Assembly: GCA_944321875.1 (NCBI GenBank)
Contig: CALUMX010000001.1
Coordinates: 124,001-188,000, forward strand
Direction: 5' to 3'
DNA length: 64,000 nucleotides
DNA from: an uncultured Muribaculaceae bacterium
GTDB taxonomy: Bacteria > Bacteroidota > Bacteroidia > Bacteroidales > Muribaculaceae
Part shown: piece by piece, positions 45,084-53,806 of the stretch
Numbering within the stretch: the stretch's first letter is position 1
Layout: each line of letters begins with the position of its first letter
Notes under the pieces: generated by a model
Told to the model about the DNA's origin: nothing
The model's input: the letters and a program-made list of their open reading frames with translations, nothing else
Database searches by the model: none
Position numbers and translations under genes: made by a program

Positions 45084-46724
45084 ATGGCTTCCTGTCCTAA
45101 AAATTACCCATTCTACAACTGGGTTCCCAAACCGCTCGGCATACTGATTCTGCTCTTCCTCTTCCTGCCGATTCTGACTATCGGCGGAGTCTATACGAGC
45201 AACAGCGGCGAGATGATGAGCGGACTGGGCATCGAGTCGGAGCACATCCAGTTTGTGACGTTCGCCACCTCCATCGGAATGGCGGCCTTCGCTCCGTTCT
45301 TCTACCGTTTGGTGTGCATCCGGCGGGAGAAGATGATGTGTCTCGTAGGTTTCGTGCTGATGTATGGTCTGAGCTACATCTGTGCCAAGACCGATAGCAT
45401 CTATCTGCTCGCACTTTGCAGCCTCGTGATGGGATTCCTGCGCATGGTGCTGATGATGGTCAACTTGTTTACGCTCATCAAGTATGCCTTCCACATGGAG
45501 GCAACGCGCAACATCACTCCCGGATTTGAGCCGACCGACGAGAAAGGCTGGGACGCTCTCGACGAGGAGAAGAGCAGCAGCATGCCGAGCATCTATCTCT
45601 TTTTCATGATTCTCGGACAGCTCGGTACCTGGCTGACGGCATGGCTGGCCTATGAGTATGAGTGGCAGTATGTCTACTACTACATGATGGCGATGACGCT
45701 TGTTGCCATTTTGCTGATATTCATTACGATGCCTTACCATAACTACGTCGGCCGACGTTTCCCGATTAATTTCCGCCAGTTTGGCAATGTGGTGATTTTC
45801 AGTTTCGGCCTTCTGTGTCTGACCTATGTGCTTATCTACGGGAAAGTGCTCGACTGGTACGACGACCCGACTATCTGCTGGGCTACGGTAGGTTTTGTGG
45901 TGTTCGGCGGTCTGTTCCTCTACCTGGAAGCTACCCACCGTTCGCCTTACTTCCTGCTCGACGTGTTCCGTCTGCGCAGCATCCGCGTCGGAGCCTTGCT
46001 GTTCATCCTGCTGATGGTGGCCAATTCCAGCTCGCTTCTGGTAAACGTGTTTACGGGCGTGGGCATGAAAATCAGCAACTGGCAGAATGCCGTGCTGGGC
46101 AACTGGAGCATGCTCGGCTATGCCATCGGTGTGATTCTTACGATTATGCTGCGCAGGAAAGGCGTGCATTTCCGGTATCTTTTCGCTCTCGGCTTCCTTC
46201 TCATCGGCTGGTCGGCTCTCTATATGTACTTTGAGGTACAGCCCGAGGGGCTTTACGAGCGCATGAAATATCCGGTCATCATCCGTTCGACGGGTATGGT
46301 GATTCTTTATTCGCTGACGGCCGTCTACGCCAACCAGCGCATGCCTTACAAATATCTGTCGACGTGGGTTTGCATCATGCTTACGGTGCGTATGGTCATC
46401 GGTCCGGCAATAGGCACGTCGCTCTACACCAACGGCCTTCAGGAGCGTCAGCAATACTATGTGACGCGCTACGCGCAGGAGGTCGATGCCATCGACCAGG
46501 AGGCACTCGCCACCTACTCTCAGACCGCACGCGGAATGCAGTATCAGGGAAAGAGCGAGACTGAGGCCCAGAACATGGCTGCCACCTCGCTGAAAGGCCG
46601 CGTACAGGTGCAGGCAACCCTGTCGTCGGTCAAGGATTTGGCAGGATGGACGTTCTACGGTTGTATGGGCTGCATGCTTTTTGTCTTGTTTATTTCATAT
46701 CCTAAACGGAAATTACTAACTTAG
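45084..46724 (+). CDS. EmrB/DHA2-family MFS multidrug transporter
   Basis: A 546-residue inner-membrane pump with about 14 hydrophobic segments, the layout of DHA2 proton-drug antiporters. It matches the Bacteroidetes branch that lacks the strict motif C found in E. coli EmrB. A periplasmic loop near residue 145-165 (ITPGFEPTDEKGWDALDEEK) and a large C-terminal extracytoplasmic segment before the last helix are visible. Together with the TolC and EmrA-like proteins it forms a tripartite exporter; the substrate cannot be told from the sequence. Confidence 0.9.
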   Translation: MASCPKNYPFYNWVPKPLGILILLFLFLPILTIGGVYTSNSGEMMSGLGIESEHIQFVTFATSIGMAAFAPFFYRLVCIRREKMMCLVGFVLMYGLSYICAKTDSIYLLALCSLVMGFLRMVLMMVNLFTLIKYAFHMEATRNITPGFEPTDEKGWDALDEEKSSSMPSIYLFFMILGQLGTWLTAWLAYEYEWQYVYYYMMAMTLVAILLIFITMPYHNYVGRRFPINFRQFGNVVIFSFGLLCLTYVLIYGKVLDWYDDPTICWATVGFVVFGGLFLYLEATHRSPYFLLDVFRLRSIRVGALLFILLMVANSSSLLVNVFTGVGMKISNWQNAVLGNWSMLGYAIGVILTIMLRRKGVHFRYLFALGFLLIGWSALYMYFEVQPEGLYERMKYPVIIRSTGMVILYSLTAVYANQRMPYKYLSTWVCIMLTVRMVIGPAIGTSLYTNGLQERQQYYVTRYAQEVDAIDQEALATYSQTARGMQYQGKSETEAQNMAATSLKGRVQVQATLSSVKDLAGWTFYGCMGCMLFVLFISYPKRKLLT

Positions 46725-46748
46725 CGGTGCTCATCACGACGCACTGCC

Positions 46749-47624
46749 ATGCTAACGCAAGAAGAACGATTGTTACAGTTGGATAAGGCCTTGTCAGGAA
46801 AGGCCTATGTCTGCAGTTCCGGGGGAATCCTGACGACTTTTCCGCCCAGCTTGAAATTGCCGTACCATGTGAACGGCATCGGTCTGGTGGTGTGCCGCAG
46901 CGGCTCGTTCCGTTTTGAGATGAACGGGCGGAAGTACACGGCCAACGCGGGCGAGACACTGTTCATTCCCGAATATTCCTTCCTTCAGATTTCCTACGAG
47001 TCACCCGACCTGGAGATTGCGGTGCTCATCTATCAGATTGAGCCGATACGCGACATTATCGGTAATCTGGTGCTCTCGATGTTTCCCTATTCCAAATCGG
47101 CGGAACTGGAGCCGTGCAACGTCTGGAATACGGGAGAGGAAGAGGAGGTGATGCGCTACATGCAGTTGCTTGACGATACGGTTACCGGGGCTGACGGCAT
47201 GTTCAGCGAGCAGGAACAGAAACTCCTGTTGCTCGCCCTGACTCACCGCCTGTGTTCCATCTACAGCCGCCGTTTGCTGGCCGGGAAGGACGCTATCGGA
47301 CGCAAGCACGAGGTTTTCATGAGGCTTGTGCAACTCGTCGAGAGCAACTACATGCGGGAGCGCAGCGTCGATTTCTACGCCGACAAGCTCTGTCTGTCGC
47401 CGAAATACCTGTCGGCGCTGGCAAAGTCGGTCTGTGGCTATACGGTACAGGAAATCGTGTTTAAGGCCATCGTGCGCAAGAGCATCTCCCTGCTGTGCAA
47501 CACGCAGAAAAGCATTCAGGAAATTTCGGATGAGTTGAATTTCCCAAATGCATCCTATTTCGGAACGTTTTTCCGTAAGCAGGTGGGCATGGCTCCGCTG
47601 CAATACCGCAAACGCTTCGTCTGA
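46749..47624 (+). CDS. AraC-family transcriptional regulator of the efflux operon
   Basis: A 291-residue one-component regulator: an N-terminal cupin-type sensor (about 20-150; GSFRFEMNGRKYTANAGETLFIPEY) and a C-terminal pair of helix-turn-helix motifs (about 190-290; FYADKLCLSPKYLSALAKSV, IQEISDELNFPNASYFGTFF, ending GMAPLQYRKRFV). It starts 24 bases after the pump gene in the same direction, so it is likely part of the operon and controls it in response to a small ligand. The ligand is unknown. Confidence 0.92.
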   Translation: MLTQEERLLQLDKALSGKAYVCSSGGILTTFPPSLKLPYHVNGIGLVVCRSGSFRFEMNGRKYTANAGETLFIPEYSFLQISYESPDLEIAVLIYQIEPIRDIIGNLVLSMFPYSKSAELEPCNVWNTGEEEEVMRYMQLLDDTVTGADGMFSEQEQKLLLLALTHRLCSIYSRRLLAGKDAIGRKHEVFMRLVQLVESNYMRERSVDFYADKLCLSPKYLSALAKSVCGYTVQEIVFKAIVRKSISLLCNTQKSIQEISDELNFPNASYFGTFFRKQVGMAPLQYRKRFV

Positions 47625-47682
47625 AACTGACATCCTACGGGGAAACACTAATCACATTTATAGATTTTAAAAATTTTATGCT

Positions 47683-50106
47683 ATGAAAAAAATCAACCTG
47701 TTTACACTTGTTCTCAGTATCGGTTGTGTGGCTGTTGGGATGGCCTCCGTGCCGATGACAGCATTGACCGATGCGCAGCCTGTGCCCGTTTTCAGAGGGC
47801 ATAAAGTGGCTGTAAAGGCCTATCAGGAATCGGCAGGAGAAGTCATCGTTGAGGAAGACTTCTCGCTCTTTACGGCGGGGTCGGAAGAGGCTCCCGATGC
47901 GACCGACCTCACGGAAGGCGGAATGGTGGCTATTCCGGACAATTTGGTGAAGGTGCCGGGCTGGGACGGAGATAAGATTTATCAGGCCGGCGGTATGGCC
48001 TATATCGGTGCGGACCTCGTCGGAACGGGTCTTATCAACACTCCGTTGCTCGACCTGACAGCCTCTGGCGGTACGTTTACGGTAAGTTTTGACGCACGGG
48101 TGGCTACCGGTGAGATGGACGACCAGTGTGCCGTTATTTCGCTCGATTATGACAATCCTCCGGAAGAAGGCGGAAGCGTGCAGTATGAGACGGCCAACCT
48201 GACCGGAGAGTGGCAGCATTTCAGCTACACGTTCAGCAACGGTGTGACAAACAGTTTTGTGCAGATTTATGCCTATACGAGTGCGATTCTGATTGACAAC
48301 ATCAAGGTGGAACAGGTTATTGACGGCATTTCCGCTCCGATAGCGCTGGAAGCCACCGACTTTACGGCAACGGGATTCACTGCCCGCTGGATGGAGGTCA
48401 ACCGTGCCACGTCCTATCTGCTGAGCGTCTTTACCGACGTGGAGAAGGACAGCGGCATGCCGGAAACGACCATCAGCGATGATTTCAGCGGCGTGGTAGC
48501 CAAGGACAAGAAGTTTATGGACGTCGAGCAGTCGAAGTTTGCCGACGGCTGGACGGTTGACGTGACGACCAACGGAACGTCGCGCCATCTTTACAACACA
48601 GAGGGCAATTTCAGCTCAGCGCCGTTGTCGCTTGCTTTCGACGCGACGGGTGACTTTATCGAGACAGCCCAGACAGAGGCTCCTATCCATAAGGTTTCGT
48701 TCTGGTGCAAGAATCAGAATGGCGACGAGGCAAGCCGTGTGATTGTAGAAGGTTTCAACGGCTCGGAATGGGTGAAGCTGACCGATGTCGTGCCGGCTAC
48801 GCTCGACCGTGCCGGACAGGTGGTAGAGCTTCAGGTAGCGGAGGACGGCATCGTGAAGGTGCGCCTCTCCTATGAGAAGAGCGGCGGTAACTGCAGCATT
48901 GACGACGTGGCGTGCGTTGCGGGCGGAAAGGTGACGGAGCGTGTGTTTGTCGTGGAGGACCGCGAGGAAACCGGAACGAGTGCCGTGGTGGACGGTTTGA
49001 CGGAAGGTACTGTTTACTCCTACTATGTAAAGGCTAAAAACGACCAGTTCGTTTCTGAGCCGTCCAATATCATCCTTGCCAAGCCGAAAGCACCGTTGGC
49101 CAAGCCGCAGGTACTTCCTGCAACCGATGTGTCGGATTGGGGATTCCGTGCCAACTGGGAGAAGGTGGAAGGAGCTGAAGGGTATAGGATAAATGCCTAT
49201 ACGCTCCACAAGGCAGCTGCCGACGAGAATTACAGCTTTACGAATTCCTACTTCGACCGCATTCAACTGGGCGATGAGTACTCCATCGACAATCCTTATC
49301 TCGACTTCGGCGGCGCGACAGCCATCTCAGCCGACGGCTATCTGGACTGTGCCGGGTGGGAAGTCATCAATCCGGCTTATGCTACCGGCTATATGGGAGT
49401 GATTGTTTCTCCATCCGGCAGCCGTTTCGTTTCGCCTATCCTCGACCTTTCGAAGGGAGAGGTGACAGTGGCGTTCTCAGCAGTGGCCAAAGGAGGCGTG
49501 ACGCTGGAGGTGGTTTTGGTTGACGCAACGACGGAGGATGGTAAGCTGATAGGTTCCGAGGAAGTGACAGTGGGCGATACTGAATCAGAGTTTACGGTGA
49601 CACTTCCCCAAGGCACATCGGAGAGTGTCCTTACTATTGAAGTGAAGGATGGAGCCGCTAATTATGTGTTCTTCAGCAGTATGAGCGTGAGCCAGCAGAT
49701 GAAGGAAGGCGACACGATGGCTGTGCCTTATCTGATAGATTGGACCGAGAAGAATACTTACTACGTCAAGACCGATAAATATGAGGGAACGGACGATTTC
49801 GCTTACGATGTGGAGGCTTGCCGCATAAGCGATGGTTATGTAGAGTTTTCTCCGCGTTCGGAAATGATGGTCGTAGAGCGTCACAGCTCAGTCAGCGAGG
49901 GCGTGCGTACGGAGGGACGTGCCTATGCCGACGGAACGGTTATCCGCATTGAGAATCCGCAGGGTGCATCCGTTGAGGTGTTTACGCTGGGCGGTGCCGC
50001 TGTCTACCGCAATGCAGGCGGCAGCATGGAGCAGACCGTATCTGTTTCCGCACCGGGACTTTACATCGTGAGAATCGGAACGAAGGCGGTGAAGGTGGCC
50101 ATGTAG
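47683..50106 (+). CDS. Secreted multi-domain protein: choice-of-anchor-J and fibronectin III-like domains with T9SS-like tail
   Basis: An 807-residue protein with a signal peptide (MKKINLFTLVLSIGCVAVGMA). By eye it contains three jelly-roll-like modules of the choice-of-anchor-J type (first about 50-210: EEDFSLFTAG, GLINTPLLDLTASGGTFTVS; second about 265-410; third about 505-680: RFVSPILDLSKGEVTVAFSA) separated by fibronectin III-like modules (ATDFTATGFTARWMEVNRAT; ATDVSDWGFRANWEKVEGAE). The end, VEVFTLGGAAVYRN...GLYIVRIGTKAVKVAM, resembles a type A T9SS sorting tail. Likely a surface or exported protein that binds carbohydrate or protein; the function is unknown. Confidence 0.82.
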   Translation: MKKINLFTLVLSIGCVAVGMASVPMTALTDAQPVPVFRGHKVAVKAYQESAGEVIVEEDFSLFTAGSEEAPDATDLTEGGMVAIPDNLVKVPGWDGDKIYQAGGMAYIGADLVGTGLINTPLLDLTASGGTFTVSFDARVATGEMDDQCAVISLDYDNPPEEGGSVQYETANLTGEWQHFSYTFSNGVTNSFVQIYAYTSAILIDNIKVEQVIDGISAPIALEATDFTATGFTARWMEVNRATSYLLSVFTDVEKDSGMPETTISDDFSGVVAKDKKFMDVEQSKFADGWTVDVTTNGTSRHLYNTEGNFSSAPLSLAFDATGDFIETAQTEAPIHKVSFWCKNQNGDEASRVIVEGFNGSEWVKLTDVVPATLDRAGQVVELQVAEDGIVKVRLSYEKSGGNCSIDDVACVAGGKVTERVFVVEDREETGTSAVVDGLTEGTVYSYYVKAKNDQFVSEPSNIILAKPKAPLAKPQVLPATDVSDWGFRANWEKVEGAEGYRINAYTLHKAAADENYSFTNSYFDRIQLGDEYSIDNPYLDFGGATAISADGYLDCAGWEVINPAYATGYMGVIVSPSGSRFVSPILDLSKGEVTVAFSAVAKGGVTLEVVLVDATTEDGKLIGSEEVTVGDTESEFTVTLPQGTSESVLTIEVKDGAANYVFFSSMSVSQQMKEGDTMAVPYLIDWTEKNTYYVKTDKYEGTDDFAYDVEACRISDGYVEFSPRSEMMVVERHSSVSEGVRTEGRAYADGTVIRIENPQGASVEVFTLGGAAVYRNAGGSMEQTVSVSAPGLYIVRIGTKAVKVAM

Positions 50107-50127
50107 GCTGACCGCAAATCCTATACG

Positions 50128-50175
50128 TCCGGCAGAACCGTTGTTTTCAGGCAGCGGCTCTGCCGGATTTTTTAT
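50128..50175 (+). terminator. Terminator after the 807-residue secreted protein
   Basis: TCCGGCAGAACCGTTG and CAGCGGCTCTGCCGGA pair with two wobbles around an 8-base loop, then TTTTTT. It starts 22 bases after the stop codon. Confidence 0.88.
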
Positions 50176-50208
50176 GGAATTTATTCTGCCGTGTGCGGAA
50201 AAAAGCAT

Positions 50209-50216
50209 TATATTTG
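50209..50216 (+). promoter_or_regulatory. -7 box of the TPR/AraC regulator; decides its start codon
   Basis: TATATTTG fits TAnnTTTG. Transcription would begin at about 50222, past the ATG at 50218, which favours the ATG at 50236 as the true start. Confidence 0.55.
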
Positions 50217-50235
50217 AATGCCCCAAACGAGAAAA

Positions 50236-52017
50236 ATGAGAAACCTGTTACTTACCATCGGTTGTTTTGTGCTTTTGCTGGTAGCTTTTTCCAAGGGAGG
50301 ACAAGCCTTCGGAAAAGAGCCGGCGAAGCCCGTATTGCCGTCGGCCGACTGTTTCGCGGCGGCGAGCGAAGCCTACGGGCAGGCTTATGCGACGATGGAG
50401 GTGAGGGATTTGGTCAGCCGGGCTGACGTGTTCAAGTCGTTGGGACAGACGGATTCTGCTATTTTCTACTATGCCCGCGGCTACAACCGTTTCCGCAATG
50501 ATTTGCCCGACAAGGAGCGTTACTGGTGTGCCATCGCTACGTTGCGTCTTGCCGATGTCTATTATTATGCGGCCAATTACTCGCTCTGTCTGGAGTTGTA
50601 TATCAAGGGTCTGAAAATGATAGAGGGCTGCACGCGCCGTGACCACATCGCTGAATTCTATATCGGTTTGGGCAATGTCTACTGGCTGTTTGAGGACTTG
50701 GAGAATGCAGGGGTTTGCTATGAGAACGGCTATGCGTTAAGCGTGGAGTTGGGTGACACGATGTCGCAACGGCGGCTTGCCAATCACCTGACGGGAATTT
50801 ACTGCTATACAAACCAGGATGGCAAGGCTCGTGAGATGATGAAGGTGGCCAATCGTCTGAACCGCGACAAGGTGACGCAGGCCTATATGAACATGCTCCA
50901 TGAGGGACTGTTGGCCATCAATGAGGGATTGCCCGATAAGGCGGCTCATCTGTTCCGTCAGTCGGGACGCTACGCGAAAGCGCACCACATGCATCCGAAA
51001 TATGAATGTTCGTCCTACGATGAGCTTTACACGATGTATATGAACCTGGGGAAAACCGACTCCATGAGCTATTATCTGCACAAGACCTACGACATACTGA
51101 CGGAGCATCCGATGTTCAACATGCTTCCGAAATGTCTGAAAAACATGGCAAGGCTCTATGAGCAGCAGGGAAATCTCCAGAAGGCCAATCTGTTCAGAGA
51201 AAAGTATATCCATCTGTACGATTCGATATTCGAGGTGCGCGAGGTGAACAAGTTGCGTACCATGCAGGTGCTTTACGGAGCGGAGAAGCTCAACAACAAC
51301 ATCGATTCGCTCAAAACCCGCCAGCAGCAATATGTGATGACGATTGAGAAGCAGCGGGTGGTTATTTTCGTGGTCGGCGGTATTCTGCTATTGGTTGCGG
51401 CTGTGGCCTGGCTGATTTATCATCAGCGGTGCAAATTCCGTTTCCTTTACAAGAAACTGTACACGCTGAACAATGAGTTGACCGACGCGCTGGAGCAGAG
51501 CCGTGCACGGCAACCGAAACCGGAGGAGCCGCTTCGGGAGAAGCCGGAGGAGCCTGTCGTTACCGATGCGGAACGGCAGGAAGATAAAGAGGAGGCGGAT
51601 GTGCAGCCGTCGGACAGCGGGGCGGACGATGTGCGCGCCACGCAGCTTTTGCCGGAGGTTAGGGAGAAACTGTTGGTCGATATTGCCGGCGTGATGGAGA
51701 ATACGCTGGAATTCTGCAACGCTGAATTTTCGCTGAAGCGGTTGGCTACGCTTGTCAATTCCAACAGTACCTATGTGTCGAGAGCTATCAACGAAAAATA
51801 TCATAAAAACTTCAGCAGTTTCCTGAATTCCTACCGTGTGCGCGAGGTGTGCAAGCGGTTGAAAGACCAGGAGCACTATGAAAACTACACTATCCGGGCC
51901 ATTGCTGAGTCGGTGGGCTACAAGTCGCAGACCACATTCATAAAAGCCTTCAAAGAGGAAACCGGTATGTCACCCTCTGTGTATCAGAAGATTGCGAAAT
52001 CTGAAATCTCCAAATAG
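50236..52017 (+). CDS. Membrane-spanning TPR sensor with C-terminal AraC-type DNA-binding domain
   Basis: A 593-residue one-component transmembrane regulator. A signal or anchor peptide (MRNLLLTIGCFVLLLVAFSK) leads into about six tetratricopeptide-like repeats outside the cytoplasm (about 50-350; SDSAIFYYARGYNRF-like units). A transmembrane helix follows (about 376-395, VVIFVVGGILLLVAAVAWLI), then a coiled linker, a Glu/Pro-rich acidic stretch and an AraC HTH pair (about 475-590; LVNSNSTYVSRAINEKYHKN, AESVGYKSQTTFIKAFKEET). The start is set by the promoter at 50209. It should relay a periplasmic signal straight to DNA. The adjacent secreted-protein gene is its best candidate target. Confidence 0.9.
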   Translation: MRNLLLTIGCFVLLLVAFSKGGQAFGKEPAKPVLPSADCFAAASEAYGQAYATMEVRDLVSRADVFKSLGQTDSAIFYYARGYNRFRNDLPDKERYWCAIATLRLADVYYYAANYSLCLELYIKGLKMIEGCTRRDHIAEFYIGLGNVYWLFEDLENAGVCYENGYALSVELGDTMSQRRLANHLTGIYCYTNQDGKAREMMKVANRLNRDKVTQAYMNMLHEGLLAINEGLPDKAAHLFRQSGRYAKAHHMHPKYECSSYDELYTMYMNLGKTDSMSYYLHKTYDILTEHPMFNMLPKCLKNMARLYEQQGNLQKANLFREKYIHLYDSIFEVREVNKLRTMQVLYGAEKLNNNIDSLKTRQQQYVMTIEKQRVVIFVVGGILLLVAAVAWLIYHQRCKFRFLYKKLYTLNNELTDALEQSRARQPKPEEPLREKPEEPVVTDAERQEDKEEADVQPSDSGADDVRATQLLPEVREKLLVDIAGVMENTLEFCNAEFSLKRLATLVNSNSTYVSRAINEKYHKNFSSFLNSYRVREVCKRLKDQEHYENYTIRAIAESVGYKSQTTFIKAFKEETGMSPSVYQKIAKSEISK

Positions 52018-52040
52018 TTTCAGATTTATAAATCTGAAAT
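51997..52040. promoter_or_regulatory. Operator-like repeats: two direct and one inverted copy of AAATCTGAAAT
   Basis: AAATCTGAAAT occurs at 51997-52007 (inside the regulator's last codons) and again at 52030-52040, exactly 33 bp apart. An inverted copy at 52018-52027 pairs with the second to form a perfect 22-bp palindrome (TTTCAGATTTA plus its complement, 52018-52039). The palindrome ends 8 bases before the -33 box at 52048. It may be the binding site of the TPR/AraC regulator, or a terminator-like hairpin for its gene; no T run follows. Confidence 0.5.
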
Positions 52041-52047
52041 TATCGCA

Positions 52048-52079
52048 TTTGCAAATAACAGATTGAAAGAATAATTTTG
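52048..52079 (+). promoter_or_regulatory. Promoter of the 520-residue secreted protein
   Basis: TTTG (52048-52051), 20 bases, TAATTTTG (52072-52079): a full match to the Bacteroidetes consensus, about 40 bases before the ATG at 52120. Confidence 0.8.
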
Positions 52080-52119
52080 GGTAAAATGAAAAAAACAAAC
52101 TAAAACCCTAATTATAGCT

Positions 52120-53682
52120 ATGAAGAAACATTATCTTTTTAAGTCTGTAGCTGTAAGTGCAGTGTTGCTTGCGGCAAATGGAGTTCAAGCCGAAACAAAC
52201 GTAAAGACAGGAGTCATTCCTCAGGAAATAACGCAGAAGTTGGTTTCCATGTATGAAATCTCGCCGAACGGAAAATATTCATGCGGTTACGATGTCACTC
52301 AGGTAAATTCGGCTTCTTACGATATGGAAGAGGGAAAGCCGGTTATTTACACAAAATATACGGACGAGAATCCGGTTTTTAATATGGTCTGGAATGTGGC
52401 TGACGACGGAACGGTTGTAGGTCAATACGGAGGCGATTGGGGTGGAGAATTGACTCGTATATTCTATGCCAAGGATAATGAATGGAATGATTTGTCTGTG
52501 CCGGAAGGCATGAAGCCTAATGGGTCGGCTCGCTGTATATCGGCAGATGCTTCGGTAATTGGAGGTTGGGCTCCGTTGGAAGGTGTTGAGGCTGATTTTG
52601 GTGGAGATATTCTCGGACCTGTTGTTTGGACAAAATCAAATGGTGAATATATACCTCAACTCTTGCCATTTCCGGAACAGGACTGGTTCGGTTTGTTTAC
52701 CATGCGTGCGATGGTGGAACAGATGAACGATGATGGTTCAGTATTGGTTGGGCGTCTCACCGACCATTCAGGAATGGGCAATCATGTGATTGTATGGACA
52801 AAAAATGCTTCAACAGGCGAGTATTCCTACAAGCTTTATGGTGAGGAATATACTTATAATCCCGGAGCAGAGAAGCCGGGTCCGTATCCTAAAGAAAGTG
52901 ACTACATACACTCTGAGGAAGGAACGCCGGAATACGAGCAGGAAGTTAATGAATATGCGCAGGTGGTAGAAGAATGGCTTCAGAAGCGTAATGCTGGTTT
53001 TTCTACAGAATCAGTCATCGATGAGTTGGCTATTTATGTGAGCGGTAACGGCAAATATGTAGCATGTTCTTATAAAGATTTTACGAATGGTGGACAAATT
53101 CCATTTTACATCAATCTGGAAAATGGCGAAATTACTGAGATAACAGAAGCCGGAAATGCAGCTCCTCGCAATATGACCAACGATGGTAAGATGGTTTATG
53201 TATCACCGGCTGTCGGTTTTGCCCGTCAGACCTACATTGCCTCGACCAATGCTGATATCCAAACAGCGCAGGATTGGATTAAGGCAGAGTTTGGATTGGA
53301 TTTGGCTCCGTTCTATGAAGAAAACGGACTTTCTGTATCGGGAACAGGTACAATTGATACGAATGCAACAACCTGGACTTTCTATCAGCCTGATAATTCG
53401 AATCCGGGATATGGTTTCGACTATTTCGTGAAGAAAATGGACGACGGTTCTGTGGTGGCATCTATGCGCGACAGCAAGCTTACGGCACGCGTTGAGGGCA
53501 GAACGCTTTACTTGAACGAAGATGGCTGCAACGTGGAAGTCGTTGATATGGCTGGAAATATTTTGATTCAAGTGAAGAATAGTGGTAATGAGGTTAATTT
53601 GTCTGGCCTGAGTAATGGGGTCTACATTATGAAAGTAAAAAAGGGCACAGACAGCGTGGTATTGAAGACTGTCGTAAAATAG
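52120..53682 (+). CDS. Secreted protein of unknown function with T9SS-like sorting tail
   Basis: A 520-residue protein with a signal peptide (MKKHYLFKSVAVSAVLLAANGVQA). The body has recurring segments such as YEISPNGKYSCGYD, GTVVGQYGGDWGGE, ARCISADASVIGGWAP, DDGSVLVGRLTDHSGMG and ISGNGKYVACSYKD-like stretches, suggestive of a beta-propeller of the HAF or TolB kind. An insertion rich in Glu, Pro and Tyr lies at about 245-290. It ends in a T9SS-like tail (VEVVDMAGNILIQVKN, NGVYIMKVKKGTDSVVLKTV). Its codon use is more A+T-rich than the neighbours. I do not recognise a specific function. It is the likely target of the TPR/AraC regulator just upstream. Confidence 0.8.
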   Translation: MKKHYLFKSVAVSAVLLAANGVQAETNVKTGVIPQEITQKLVSMYEISPNGKYSCGYDVTQVNSASYDMEEGKPVIYTKYTDENPVFNMVWNVADDGTVVGQYGGDWGGELTRIFYAKDNEWNDLSVPEGMKPNGSARCISADASVIGGWAPLEGVEADFGGDILGPVVWTKSNGEYIPQLLPFPEQDWFGLFTMRAMVEQMNDDGSVLVGRLTDHSGMGNHVIVWTKNASTGEYSYKLYGEEYTYNPGAEKPGPYPKESDYIHSEEGTPEYEQEVNEYAQVVEEWLQKRNAGFSTESVIDELAIYVSGNGKYVACSYKDFTNGGQIPFYINLENGEITEITEAGNAAPRNMTNDGKMVYVSPAVGFARQTYIASTNADIQTAQDWIKAEFGLDLAPFYEENGLSVSGTGTIDTNATTWTFYQPDNSNPGYGFDYFVKKMDDGSVVASMRDSKLTARVEGRTLYLNEDGCNVEVVDMAGNILIQVKNSGNEVNLSGLSNGVYIMKVKKGTDSVVLKTVVK

Positions 53683-53719
53683 CTCATGGAAGTTAGTAGA
53701 ACAGTAAAATTTTAAGACG

Positions 53720-53758
53720 AAAGCCTGCAGGGTCGTGATGACTCTGCAGGCTTTTTTT
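53720..53758 (+). terminator. Terminator after the 520-residue secreted protein
   Basis: AAAGCCTGCAG and CTGCAGGCTTT form a perfect 11-bp stem with a 13-base loop, followed by TTTTT. It may also serve the convergent esterase gene. Confidence 0.9.
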
Positions 53759-53806
53759 ATCCCATTCCGGTCGTTGGGATTAGGAGTTGACAGGAGGGTA
53801 TCTCCG

